The notes under the pieces: model-generated
The model's database searches: none
Seen by the model: the letters and a program-made list of their open reading frames with translations, nothing else
What the model was told of the DNA's origin: nothing
Origin: LLD-282 sp964395835
GTDB lineage: Bacteria; Pseudomonadota; Gammaproteobacteria; Berkiellales; Berkiellaceae
Direction: 5' to 3'
DNA: 64,000 nucleotides
Assembly (NCBI GenBank): GCA_964395835.1
Contig: CAYNBJ010000001.1
Coordinates: forward strand, 62,001 to 126,000
Program-made: the position numbers and the translations under genes
Shown: one piece after another, positions 8,669 to 17,633 of the stretch
Layout: each line of letters opens with the position of its first letter
Numbering within the stretch: the first letter of the stretch is position 1

Positions 8669-10012
8669 AGTTTTTGTTCTCCGAACTCAATACATGGATC
8701 ATTTTCTTCATAACATATACAATCGAGTATCAATCCGATTTCGTTCAATCACAGCCATAAATTCGCTTTGCAGCTTTTGGGAAAACTTATCACATCTAAA
8801 ATTTTTTCGTATCTATGAAAAAAAATTATTATGACTTGCATGAATAGTATCTCAATTCTTTGTAAACTTCTTAATGGTTCAAATTTGAATACTATAAAAC
8901 AAGCTAAAAAGTTCATATAAATTGAAAAAAAACCAAATCAACCAATATTTTTTGCCCGAATCATCTGCATTGATTAACTCAGATTCATTTATTATTTTTT
9001 TGCAGATTGTCTCGAAACTCCTGCGATAAGTTTTGACTTTGCTGATCTTCTATAATACAAAATCTTAATCAGATCACAATTGATGATAGCACATAAAAAA
9101 CCAAATAGGCTCTCTACAAACATATATTAAAAACATCTAANNNNNNNNNNNNNNNNNNNNNNNNNNNNNNNNNNNNNNNNNNNNNNNNNNNNNNNNNNNN
9201 NNNNNNNNNNNNNNNNNNNNNNNNNNNNNNNNNNNNNNNNATAGCACATAAAAAACCAAATAGGCTCTCTACAAACATATATTAAAAACATCTAAGATTC
9301 TACTATCGATCTCTTCTTTTTTCCTATATGGATTTATGCTTCACACTCATGAAACGAGACTGAATAGAGGCGACGACCGAATAGATATTTTTTTATTACA
9401 TGTAAATGAATCAGACTAGCACGCTTTTAAATTTAAAAACATAAAGCATCAATTTATAATAAAGGCGATCAGGAAAGATTTTTATAAAATGTTAAATTTT
9501 TTCAGAATCTGAACTTGACCTAAATTCCAAAATTCTAAAAATCCTATATAGTCACGATCATGCTGTTTGTATAGCATCAAAGACCTTTGATTGATCTTAG
9601 TACACAAATTTTTTTCAAATGAATATCTGCTTTTTGAAAAACAATACCCAAAAAATACAAAAAGAGATAAAAAAGATTTGATCTATCGCAGCATGACAAA
9701 GAGGTATCTAACTGTTGATGATTTTGAAAACGCATGAAGCAATAAGCGCAAATGCATGATCTAGCATAAAAGATCTACAATATATTCCTTTTAAGGTTGC
9801 GCATTGAGGTCGAGTAGATTATTGAAAAATCCTGGCCTATAGATTATCAAAAACCACTACAAGATCATGGCATACAATTTCAGATGAACATCAGAGTCAT
9901 GATGCTCCTTAAAAATAACATGAAGTCTCGTTTAAAAACACGCACAAGCACACACAATTCTCCACAAAAAAGATAGTAGGAAAAGAACTGCTGAGGCAAG
10001 TTTGATTGATAC
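8669..10012. other. Gene-free AT-rich region with an assembly gap
   Basis: About 1.3 kb between the peroxidase and DUF1289 genes, including 100 N at 9141-9240. I find no open frame of convincing length, no tRNA and no recognisable gene remnant on either strand. The 55 bases before the gap (9086-9140) are repeated exactly after it (9241-9295). The region may be eroding former coding sequence, but nothing identifies what it was. Confidence 0.6.
9086..9295. repeat. Exact 55-bp duplication flanking a 100-N gap (probable contig-overlap artefact)
   Basis: 9086-9140 equals 9241-9295 base for base, separated only by the N run. The second gap of the window (27655-27754) has the same 55-bp design. A shared 55-base overlap points to two contigs ending in the same assembly k-mer and scaffolded with a fixed 100 N, so the real sequence may simply be the merged overlap. 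Confidence 0.85.
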
Positions 10013-10447
10013 TCAAATATGATCCTGATGCAGTTGCAATGCATGATCAAAAAGTTGAGAGCAAATGATTTTTAATGCAGGTATGGGTTTGAGAATTTCG
10101 AAATATTTTCTATAGTTTTTCAGTTCATCTGGTTGTGTTTGTATCAGCTGAAACAACAAATAATATTCAGAAGTTGGAATAGATTGCGAAAAATACAGAA
10201 AAGATTTTTTTTTAAGAACAATAATAAATTCATCAGGTTGAAGAATGTGAATATACAATTTCAAAATATCTTCAACTTGTTGTTGTAATCGTAGCTGTAT
10301 TTGATCTTTTTGCTCATCAGTATATGTTGTCCAAGACAGAACTTCTCCAACAGTTCGCAAACATCCCCTGCATACATTATCCCCGTATGTCGTCGAGCAT
10401 AAGCCCACACAAGGACTTTTTTTTGTTTTAAAATACGTGTCGCTCAT
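10013..10447 (-). CDS. DUF1289-type Fe-S/zinc motif protein
   Basis: About 144 residues from ATG 10447, which lies 11 bases after a strong AGGAGG; the open frame extends further upstream into the translocase gene. The N-terminus carries the DUF1289 signature: SPCVGLCSTTYGDNVCRGCLRTVGEVLSWTTYTDEQ, with four conserved Cys (CxxxC...CxxC). The family is short and uncharacterised in most bacteria. The C-terminal 90 residues are not recognised and make it longer than typical members. Its start overlaps the end of the upstream translocase gene region, suggesting one transcript. Confidence 0.8.
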   Translation of the reverse strand: MSDTYFKTKKSPCVGLCSTTYGDNVCRGCLRTVGEVLSWTTYTDEQKDQIQLRLQQQVEDILKLYIHILQPDEFIIVLKKKSFLYFSQSIPTSEYYLLFQLIQTQPDELKNYRKYFEILKPIPALKIICSQLFDHALQLHQDHI

Positions 10448-10463
10448 TTCAATCACAACCTCC

Positions 10464-11915
10464 TCAAGTATACCCAATAGAACGAGAGCTCTGTCGAAAG
10501 ATAGGTCCACGAAACAAGCGATCGAGTGAGTATACAGACTGCGTCCAATAGGCAGTGAGCAACAACGAGATCAGCACAATTCCAAAAGTAATGTCTTCAA
10601 TTTTTGACATGCGTGTAAAAAATAAAAGCAAAAAAATGACAAAACTTCCCAAGCTTTTACCCACTCTTGAAACGATGGTATCTATAATTGATTTGCCCTG
10701 AATTTGATCATCTTTAGAGATTCCCACGTAAGCCATTTCTTTTGTTGCATCAAAAACAGAATAACGAGCCCCTCTTAAAAGCGCGACATGCAATCCTCCA
10801 AGAAGAATAACTGCTGGATACCCGCCCAATATCTCCCTTTTTTGTGAAGAGACTAAGGTTAGAAAAAACGGAAGAGCACTGATCGTGTAAATAACAGGGG
10901 TAATCAGCGCACCATATCGCCACTTTGCCGTTTTTTGAATAAAAGGATAAACACAAAGTGCAAAAAATGTTGCAAAAACACCGCTCATAATAGATACATA
11001 CGTTAAAAACTGATTCGATTCGGCTTGATGTGCAAGATCAAAATTTTGCTTCAGCTGCTGCACAAACAGCAAATCTGAAAAAATATAAACCGTATTGTAT
11101 GCAATCACTAAAGCAGCAATATACCATAAAACAGAATTCATCCATAAAGAACGCAAGGCATGAAAAAAAGATAATTTCTCAGTAGCATAGGTCTTTTTTG
11201 CCACTCGCTCTGCTACAAGTGGTGAATCAAAAATACCCTGTATTTCTAAAAACTCATATAAAACCCATGTAAAAAAAATGGAGACAATCAGAAAAATCTG
11301 TAATATCAGAAAACACTCTTGCCATTCGGTATAGATTTTTTGAATCAACAAAGAAATCCAGCCAGATACAATTGCAGAACTATTAATCCCCAAAGTTAAA
11401 TAAACATATTTTTCTTGAGCCTGATCGTGAGTCATCGATTGATTCACAAAACCCCAAATTAATAAAGAGACAATAGTTGTTCCCCACAGCTCCGCAGCAG
11501 TTGCAAAAAAAGATTCCATCCAATATTGAAATAACGGAATACAGACAGATTGTTGAGAAAGCAACCTAAAATGCGCATCAATATTCAAGCGCCAGAAAGA
11601 TTGATGAGGATGAAACACAAATGTGTATAAAAGAAAATAAACAGCGAACAATCCGATAAAAATACGAAACAGTGTTTTTCGTCCGACGTAAGCAGACAGT
11701 GTCAGAAAAAGACTGGTCAAAAAAAGTGAGCCAGGCGCGATAAAAAAAAACTTTAAATACACAAAAGATTCTACACTTGCACCTGGGATCGACAAAATGA
11801 CCGTCTTTTTTAAAGGACAAAGCAAATTGTAAACAAAAGAAGCAAGAAAAAAAAGAGCCCCTAAAGCAAAATGATGTTTGAATGATCGCCAAGATACAAA
11901 ACAAGAGCCCGACAT
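10464..11915 (-). CDS. tlc: ATP/ADP translocase (Tlc/NTT family), copy 2
   Basis: About 483 residues from ATG 11915 (AGGAG 11 bases upstream; the frame opens at 11954). Some 11-12 hydrophobic segments fill the protein. Family motifs include PLKKTVILSIPGASVESFVYLK near the N-terminus and SVFDATKEMAYVGISKDDQIQGKSIIDTIVSRVGKSLGSF near the C-terminus, matching the Lys-rich conserved block of non-mitochondrial nucleotide transporters. Such proteins exchange host ATP for bacterial ADP, or import other nucleotides or NAD, in Rickettsia, Chlamydia and similar intracellular bacteria. Which nucleotide this paralog carries cannot be read from the sequence. It sits directly downstream of a second family member. 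Confidence 0.93.
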   Translation of the reverse strand: MSGSCFVSWRSFKHHFALGALFFLASFVYNLLCPLKKTVILSIPGASVESFVYLKFFFIAPGSLFLTSLFLTLSAYVGRKTLFRIFIGLFAVYFLLYTFVFHPHQSFWRLNIDAHFRLLSQQSVCIPLFQYWMESFFATAAELWGTTIVSLLIWGFVNQSMTHDQAQEKYVYLTLGINSSAIVSGWISLLIQKIYTEWQECFLILQIFLIVSIFFTWVLYEFLEIQGIFDSPLVAERVAKKTYATEKLSFFHALRSLWMNSVLWYIAALVIAYNTVYIFSDLLFVQQLKQNFDLAHQAESNQFLTYVSIMSGVFATFFALCVYPFIQKTAKWRYGALITPVIYTISALPFFLTLVSSQKREILGGYPAVILLGGLHVALLRGARYSVFDATKEMAYVGISKDDQIQGKSIIDTIVSRVGKSLGSFVIFLLLFFTRMSKIEDITFGIVLISLLLTAYWTQSVYSLDRLFRGPIFRQSSRSIGYT

Positions 11916-11983
11916 AAAATTTCGACTCCTAGAATAATATACGCACTCTAGCAAAAAAATTTGATATGGACAAGAGGCCCTAT

Positions 11984-13519
11984 TTAAGCCTCTTGTTTTG
12001 TCAATGAAGAAGTAGCGTCAATATGTCTACCAAATTTTAAAATTGCAAACATCCAAAGCACACTCGTAATAGAAATTGCAATAAAAAGATATGGTATGGT
12101 TTTTACAATATCATTTCCTAAAATGCTAAAAAGTGCAAGCAAGATAAAACTGCCTCCAGATTTACCCAATCTTGATGCTATCCCATCAATCGCTGCTTTT
12201 CCGTGAGTACGCTCTTCTTGAGTGAGCCCTATATATGCCATTTCTTTTGTAGAATCAAAAAACGAATACTTCGATCCTTTGGTAAAACACATATGCACTC
12301 CGCCCATATAAAGAGCAAAAAGATGTGCCTGTGAAAAAAGATAAGTAAATCCGTCTATCTGCGCCAGGTAAAAGAAAATTCCTGTTCCAAAATAGGCTAC
12401 TGGGGTCAAAAGTGCGGTGAAAGTCCAACCCATATGTCGTAAAGAGAGATTGGTCACAACTAATGCGAAAATAGTTGAAATAACACCAGTATACATTTGA
12501 ACTTGAGCCAAGAACGCGTTGGACTCTAAGATTCGATCAGAACCAAAAGATAGCTGGACTCGCTTATTAAACACAACATCTGAAAGATTATAAAGGAGAT
12601 TATAGCCCATGACGATAACGGTTAAATAGAGCAAATTCTTAGAACGAAAGACGTGTCCGAAACATTCCAAAATAGAAATATTTTTTTTCTTTTGATAAGC
12701 ATTTATTCTTTTTTGCAAAGCATCACTGCGTAATTTGGCTGTATATCCTTGGGATACAAAATATGCATATAAAGCCATGATGCCACCACAGGCACAAAGG
12801 ACAACTATCATGATTCTAAAAAAAGACTGATCCCACTTTGTTGGACCATAAATAAAGTTGGGATTAAAAGGAAGATGCATCAGATATGAAGATACAATTC
12901 CTGCAAAAACAGAGGAAAGATTCGCGCCCACAGTAAACAAAGCATAAGTTGACTTTGCCTGATCGTGCGAGGACAATTCATTAACCAAGCCCCATAAAAG
13001 CATAGACAGCACTGTGGTGGACCAAAGCTCAGCAAAGGTGTAAAACACAGTATGCATCCAGTAACGCACTAAAGATGGTGCGGACTCAAAACTGCTTGGG
13101 ACTATCATTTGAAGAAAATTAGCGAGAGAATGAAGAGCAAAGACCTCTCTGTATGGCCAAAGGACAAAGACATAAAGCGCAAAATATGAAATAAAAGTCA
13201 TAATCACGATCCAAAAGACCCGATCTCTATCAAAAAAACGATCTAAAGACAAAAAATACCAAGTAAATAATATAGAACCCGGAGTCACAGCAAAAGGCTT
13301 GAGATACGTCAAGGCTTCTGCACCAGCACCTGGAGTATACATAATAATGCTTTTTTTCATGGGCATTAAAGTATTGTACACAAAAGCAACCAAGAAAAAT
13401 AAAAAGAACAAAATCCAAACTCTTTCTACCTCCTCAGACTTGAGCGGGTAAATCCAAGTAATTGCTCTCCAGATGGGAGAAAACAAATACTGCAGAGTGG
13501 TCCTAAGATATTGCGTCAT
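11984..13519 (-). CDS. tlc: ATP/ADP translocase (Tlc/NTT family), copy 1
   Basis: 511 residues, about 12 transmembrane segments. It has the signature PMKKSIIMYTPGAGAEALTYLKPFAVTPGSILF near residue 55 and YSFFDSTKEMAYIGLTQEERTHGKAAIDGIASRLGKSGGSF near residue 440, very close to the Rickettsia/Chlamydia consensus, so it is the better candidate for true ATP/ADP exchange. It supplies energy parasitism: import of host ATP across the bacterial inner membrane. The second copy follows 68 bases downstream on the same strand; the two are clearly paralogous but diverged, so duplication is old or the two have different substrates. Confidence 0.94.
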   Translation of the reverse strand: MTQYLRTTLQYLFSPIWRAITWIYPLKSEEVERVWILFFLFFLVAFVYNTLMPMKKSIIMYTPGAGAEALTYLKPFAVTPGSILFTWYFLSLDRFFDRDRVFWIVIMTFISYFALYVFVLWPYREVFALHSLANFLQMIVPSSFESAPSLVRYWMHTVFYTFAELWSTTVLSMLLWGLVNELSSHDQAKSTYALFTVGANLSSVFAGIVSSYLMHLPFNPNFIYGPTKWDQSFFRIMIVVLCACGGIMALYAYFVSQGYTAKLRSDALQKRINAYQKKKNISILECFGHVFRSKNLLYLTVIVMGYNLLYNLSDVVFNKRVQLSFGSDRILESNAFLAQVQMYTGVISTIFALVVTNLSLRHMGWTFTALLTPVAYFGTGIFFYLAQIDGFTYLFSQAHLFALYMGGVHMCFTKGSKYSFFDSTKEMAYIGLTQEERTHGKAAIDGIASRLGKSGGSFILLALFSILGNDIVKTIPYLFIAISITSVLWMFAILKFGRHIDATSSLTKQEA

Positions 13520-13551
13520 CTAAATCTCTTCCGTTTGTTAATATACTGTAC

Positions 13552-14721
13552 CTAAAAAGAACTCGCTTTCACTTCGCTCAACTGTTGACTAGTTTCTTGC
13601 AAATATTTTTGACGACGACGTGTTTTATCCAAAACATCGCCAGCGAGCTGCCCACACGCTCCAAGGATATCTGGGCCACGTGTCTTACGAATTGTTGTAA
13701 TAATATGTTTTGAGCGTAAAACTTCAGCAAAAGCCTTTATCTGATTGTCAGAGCTACAACGATATCGAGCTGTTGGATACGAGTTAAAGGGGATTAAATT
13801 CACCTTCGCTTGTCCTGAAACATATCGGCCAATTAATTTTGATAATTGCTGTGCATGTTGAATATGATCATTAACTCCATCCAGCATAACATACTCAATT
13901 GTCACATGCATTTGTCTTTGACTCTGTTTTAGATACCTAGAGACCGTCGTCATAAGTAAATCAATAGGATATTTCTTATTAATCGGTACAAGTTCTGAGC
14001 GCAAATCATCATTAGGCGCATGCAAAGAAAGCGCTAATGCGACATCTGTTTTTTCAATCATTTGCTCTAATCCAGGCACAACTCCTGAAGTACTAATTGT
14101 CACGCGACGCTTGGAAAGCCCGTAAGCAAAATCGCTGATAAAAATAGAGGCTGCGATTAAAACCGCTTCACAATTTCTTAAAGGCTCACCCATGCCCATA
14201 AAAACCACATTTGTGACTGGAGAATGCTTGGGATTTAAAGGCTCACTCTGTTGTCGTTTTAATAATAGAGATTGAACAAACCAGAGCTGGGACACAATTT
14301 CTCCGCTTGACAGGTTCCGATCAAATCCTTGAGTTGCTGTGTGGCAGAACTGGCAATTGAGTTCACAGCCTACTTGAGATGAAATGCAAAGTGTTTTTCG
14401 TGTTTCTTCTGGAATCAGCACAATTTCTACAGCCGATCGCTTATCTTCTGTTTTTATCAACCATTTTTCTGTGCCATCTATTGAAACCTGATGAGATACC
14501 ACCTCAATTTCAGGAAAATAGAACCAAGATTGCATCTTGGCACGCAACTCTTTCGATAAATTTGTCATTTCATCGAAATCTGTTAAAAAAGATTGATGAA
14601 CCCACTGCAAAATCTGTTGGGCACGAAACGGTTTTTCTCCTTGCTCTTTAAAAAAAGACTCGAGACACGCTTGGCTCATGCCAACAATATTTTTTTTCTC
14701 TGCAATTTGTGAGTTCATCAT
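13552..14721 (-). CDS. rlmN: Dual-specificity 23S rRNA/tRNA methyltransferase RlmN
   Basis: About 389 residues from ATG 14721 (a second ATG follows at 14718; AGG lies 4-7 bases upstream). The frame extends into ndk, but the family start fits here. Radical-SAM motif CELNCQFC with GFDRNLSSGEIVSQ, then NVVFMGMGEPLRN, ISTSGVVPG, LALSLHAPND and a C-terminal GACGQLAGD block containing the conserved Cys that accepts the methyl group. RlmN methylates A2503 of 23S rRNA and A37 of some tRNAs. It follows ndk by 13 bases, in the order seen in many Gammaproteobacteria. Confidence 0.94.
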   Translation of the reverse strand: MMNSQIAEKKNIVGMSQACLESFFKEQGEKPFRAQQILQWVHQSFLTDFDEMTNLSKELRAKMQSWFYFPEIEVVSHQVSIDGTEKWLIKTEDKRSAVEIVLIPEETRKTLCISSQVGCELNCQFCHTATQGFDRNLSSGEIVSQLWFVQSLLLKRQQSEPLNPKHSPVTNVVFMGMGEPLRNCEAVLIAASIFISDFAYGLSKRRVTISTSGVVPGLEQMIEKTDVALALSLHAPNDDLRSELVPINKKYPIDLLMTTVSRYLKQSQRQMHVTIEYVMLDGVNDHIQHAQQLSKLIGRYVSGQAKVNLIPFNSYPTARYRCSSDNQIKAFAEVLRSKHIITTIRKTRGPDILGACGQLAGDVLDKTRRRQKYLQETSQQLSEVKASSF

Positions 14722-14734
14722 AATACCTAAAATC

Positions 14735-15160
14735 TTAACGAGTACGAGGGCAAAGCTCTTCTTGATGAAAGAAGAAAGCAATTTCATTCATAGCGTTCTC
14801 TACACTATCTGAGCCGTGCACAGCATTTTCATCAATACTGTCACCAAACAATGCACGCACTGTTCCTTCTGCTGCCTGAGCGGGATTTGTTGCACCCATG
14901 AGTTCACGATGACGTAAAACTGCATTATCACCTTCTAAAACAGAAACAAGCACAGGGCCTGAGACCATAAAAGCAACGAGATCAGCGAAGAAAGAGCGTT
15001 CTTTATGAATGGCATAAAAGCTTTCAGCTTGACTTTGGCTGAGATGCACCATTTTTGCAGCAACAATACGCAAACCGCCGCGCTCATAAATATTCAGAAT
15101 TGATCCGATACAATTTTTTGCTACTGCATCAGGTTTTACGATAGAAAGTGTTTTTTCCAT
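14735..15160 (-). CDS. ndk: Nucleoside diphosphate kinase
   Basis: About 141 residues from the ATG at 15160 (another at 15166). It begins EKTLSIVKPDAVAKN, the canonical Ndk start, and ends with NAVHGSDSVENA, which holds the catalytic phospho-His in the H-G-S-D motif. Ndk equilibrates NTP pools using ATP; in an organism importing ATP it would spread the imported phosphate to other nucleotides. It is followed closely by rlmN. Confidence 0.95.
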   Translation of the reverse strand: MEKTLSIVKPDAVAKNCIGSILNIYERGGLRIVAAKMVHLSQSQAESFYAIHKERSFFADLVAFMVSGPVLVSVLEGDNAVLRHRELMGATNPAQAAEGTVRALFGDSIDENAVHGSDSVENAMNEIAFFFHQEELCPRTR

Positions 15161-15262
15161 GATCATTTTTATTTTTTTAAATATGTTGTTTTATTATATC
15201 GTCTTACCAAAGATGAGCGCAAGAAAAACCTATAGACCGAAATAGCATTCAGTAGAAATTTT

Positions 15263-15631
15263 TTACTCTTCGATACTAAAACTTTCGCCACAACCACAAA
15301 AAAACTTCGCTGTCTCATGGGTCCATTTTACTGAAAATCCGCCATGTTCAGGAAGACTTTCACAGCGCAACACGCGAAAAATCTCTTTCGCAATTTTTTG
15401 ATCAACAGCCAAAGTCGTTGTTTGTCCAAGATCTAGCGTATAAAAAGCCTCTTGTTGATCCTGATTAAGACACTGTTCAATTTCAAATGTATAGGCATAA
15501 CCTGAGCAACCGCTTTTTTTCAGACCAACAACTATGATCTGCGATCCAATCGTTTCTTTCCAAAAATCCAAAACATCTGAGCTCACAATAAATTGAAATG
15601 CACGATCTTGAGAATAGAATGATTTTTCCAT
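15263..15631 (-). CDS. A-type Fe-S cluster carrier (IscA/ErpA/SufA family)
   Basis: 122 residues. The three conserved Cys are present: one in LKKSGCSGYAY (about residue 42) and two in FFCGCGESFSI at the C-terminus. A-type carriers hold and transfer Fe-S clusters to apoproteins. It lies 9 bases downstream of the cysteine desulfurase gene, so IscA is the likeliest name, but ErpA or SufA cannot be excluded from sequence alone. No iscU, hscA, hscB or fdx occurs in this cluster. Confidence 0.88.
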   Translation of the reverse strand: MEKSFYSQDRAFQFIVSSDVLDFWKETIGSQIIVVGLKKSGCSGYAYTFEIEQCLNQDQQEAFYTLDLGQTTTLAVDQKIAKEIFRVLRCESLPEHGGFSVKWTHETAKFFCGCGESFSIEE

Positions 15632-15640
15632 AAAAGCTCC

Positions 15641-16804
15641 TTATAATTTACAATGATCTAAGGCCGAAAAAAACAGATCGATCTCCTCTTGGGTGTTAGC
15701 AGGGCCTACACTCATGCGAACCATGTTTTTTTGAGACAAAGGATCAATACCATAGCGCAATAAAGAAGGCGCGGGCTGACCAAGATGACAAGTGCTGGCT
15801 TGTGAGAAAGAAAAGCCTTTTTCTTTCAAAGAGACAATCATTTTTTCTGCATGCTCAGAAAGAATTAAAAAAGAATAAATGTGTGAAAGCCGTTCTTCTA
15901 AATGGATAGGACTCAAAGAAAGCAACCAAGAACGATCTAAGACATGGTTTTGAATCCTTAAGCTTAAGCGCTCACAATGTTTTTTATAACGTTCCGTGAG
16001 TGTCCAAGCGCGTACGGCTTCAAAAAATGCATAAATCAATACCAAAGGTAAGGTCCCAGCTCGTTTTGCATACTGCTGCCTTCCGCCGACAAATATCGAT
16101 GAAATGTGTTTTTGAGCAACAGTTTTGATATATAAAGCGCCTAATCCACAAAAAGCACCAATCTTATGTGCACTGATTGCGGCCGAGCTACATGGTAAAG
16201 CATGCATATCTATCGTAGATTTTGCAAACGATTGTGCTAAGTCGAGGTGGACCCACGCGCCTGCTTGATGAAAAAATGCAGCAATATTTTTCATTTTTTG
16301 ATCATAAAGACCTAATTCATTGTCGCCCCAAGAACTCAGATAGGCAACATGCCTGGGATCGCAAATTTGTGATAACTTTTGATCAATTTCTTGCTCCTCA
16401 TCTTTCAAAACAGTCAAATACTCATATGTCCAGCCTTTCTCTTGAGCTAAACGTATAGCAGATTTTTCTAAAGATGAATGCAATAAGGGGTGTAGCACAA
16501 GATGCTGAATATGCGTTTGAGCGCCCAAAATGGCTACAGCCCAATTATTGGATTCTGTAGCACCACTTGTCCAATACCATTCGATAGGTGCAACTCCTAA
16601 AGATTCTAAAAAACACATGAGATCTTGCTGATAACGTTCTTTCAAAAATAGGCCTATACGATGCTGGCCATCAAGATTCCATCCCCATTTAAGACTCTCC
16701 TCTTCTAACAACTGCGCTAAAAGAGCATCACGAACCTCACTTAAAAGAGGCATTGCACTCGCTGTGTCTAAAAAAACTGCTCGAGATTCGAGTTTTTTAG
16801 CCAT
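15641..16804 (-). CDS. iscS: Cysteine desulfurase (IscS/NifS family)
   Basis: 387 residues of the PLP-dependent class V aminotransferase fold. Visible landmarks are FLDTASAMP at the N-terminus (usual YLD.AATTP), SGATESNN, the PLP lysine in SAHKIGAFCGLGALYI, GGRQQYAKRAGTLP (usual GG.QE...R.GT) and an active-site Cys in the SQASTCHLGQPAPSLLR loop. It delivers sulfur from cysteine for Fe-S clusters and tRNA thiolation. The sequence is noticeably diverged from standard IscS. It overlaps trmJ by 8 bases, echoing the trmJ-isc neighbourhood of E. coli. Confidence 0.85.
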   Translation of the reverse strand: MAKKLESRAVFLDTASAMPLLSEVRDALLAQLLEEESLKWGWNLDGQHRIGLFLKERYQQDLMCFLESLGVAPIEWYWTSGATESNNWAVAILGAQTHIQHLVLHPLLHSSLEKSAIRLAQEKGWTYEYLTVLKDEEQEIDQKLSQICDPRHVAYLSSWGDNELGLYDQKMKNIAAFFHQAGAWVHLDLAQSFAKSTIDMHALPCSSAAISAHKIGAFCGLGALYIKTVAQKHISSIFVGGRQQYAKRAGTLPLVLIYAFFEAVRAWTLTERYKKHCERLSLRIQNHVLDRSWLLSLSPIHLEERLSHIYSFLILSEHAEKMIVSLKEKGFSFSQASTCHLGQPAPSLLRYGIDPLSQKNMVRMSVGPANTQEEIDLFFSALDHCKL

Positions 16805-17552
16805 GCTCGCTTACCCCTTTCAGAAAACCAAACAAAAAATCTAAATCTTCTTGCTTATGTATCGCATGCTGCAAAAGCAATCTCAATCGCTTCAGCGTTT
16901 GCTCTGTCGTTGTTCGTTGAGAAAATTTTTGCATTTTGGAAGAAAAAACGATTTCCTCCAAATAACGATCAAAAGCTTTTTGAGCAGAGGCTGATGGCGG
17001 AGTCGCAATAGAAGACGACAAAGCTTTTTCTATAGAATGGCTTTTTAAAAAATGCATTCTCAGTACATAGGTTACAATTTGCACTGCTTGACTCAAATTT
17101 AATGAATGATAATGCAGCAAATCAGATGTTTCAATTTCACAGATATAGTGGCAATAAGAGAGCTCATCATTATTCAGTCCGCTTTTTTCACACCCAAACA
17201 GCAATCCAATTTGTGAAAAAGTTTTATTTTCGATCAGAGGCCCTAGTTCGTGTAGATAAAGAGGCAGCGGACCGATAGAGCGCTCTCGCAAGCAAAATCC
17301 AATTCGTAAATCGCACAAAGCAGCCCATTCACTCACATGGTTAAAACACCTCATTGGCTCTAGCACAGTGTTAGCCGCGTGTGAAGCCAAGGTATAAGCT
17401 CTTGGATCAAAAGGATCGCAATGAGGAGAGATCACAGAAAGGCTGGGGAAGCCCATCACTGCGCATGCTCGTGCTGCTGCACCAATATTTTCTGGAAAAA
17501 ATGGCTGCGCAAGTCCAATTAAAACATTTTGCCCAATTTCAGGAATACTCAT
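16797..17552 (-). CDS. trmJ: tRNA (cytidine/uridine-32-2'-O-)-methyltransferase TrmJ
   Basis: 251 residues of the SpoU/TrmH (SPOUT) knotted-methyltransferase family. It begins with LIGLAQPFFPENIGAAARACAVMGF, the family's first motif, and has GLLFGCEKSGLNNDELSYCHYICEIET and LNLSQAVQIVTYVL, the SAM-binding knot motifs 2 and 3 (normally FG.E..GL and SLNL..AVQ). The C-terminal 80 residues are helical, as in TrmJ. It 2'-O-methylates position 32 of tRNAs. It heads the trmJ-iscS-iscA-like run and is divergent from a SuhB-like gene. Confidence 0.9.
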   Translation of the reverse strand: MSIPEIGQNVLIGLAQPFFPENIGAAARACAVMGFPSLSVISPHCDPFDPRAYTLASHAANTVLEPMRCFNHVSEWAALCDLRIGFCLRERSIGPLPLYLHELGPLIENKTFSQIGLLFGCEKSGLNNDELSYCHYICEIETSDLLHYHSLNLSQAVQIVTYVLRMHFLKSHSIEKALSSSIATPPSASAQKAFDRYLEEIVFSSKMQKFSQRTTTEQTLKRLRLLLQHAIHKQEDLDFLFGFLKGVSEHG

Positions 17553-17633
17553 AAAACAAAGAGAGCTCTTTCTATATTGTCTGTTTTTTTGTATGATTAT
17601 ATCTCATCTTAAGCTCTTGAGAAATATATTTTT

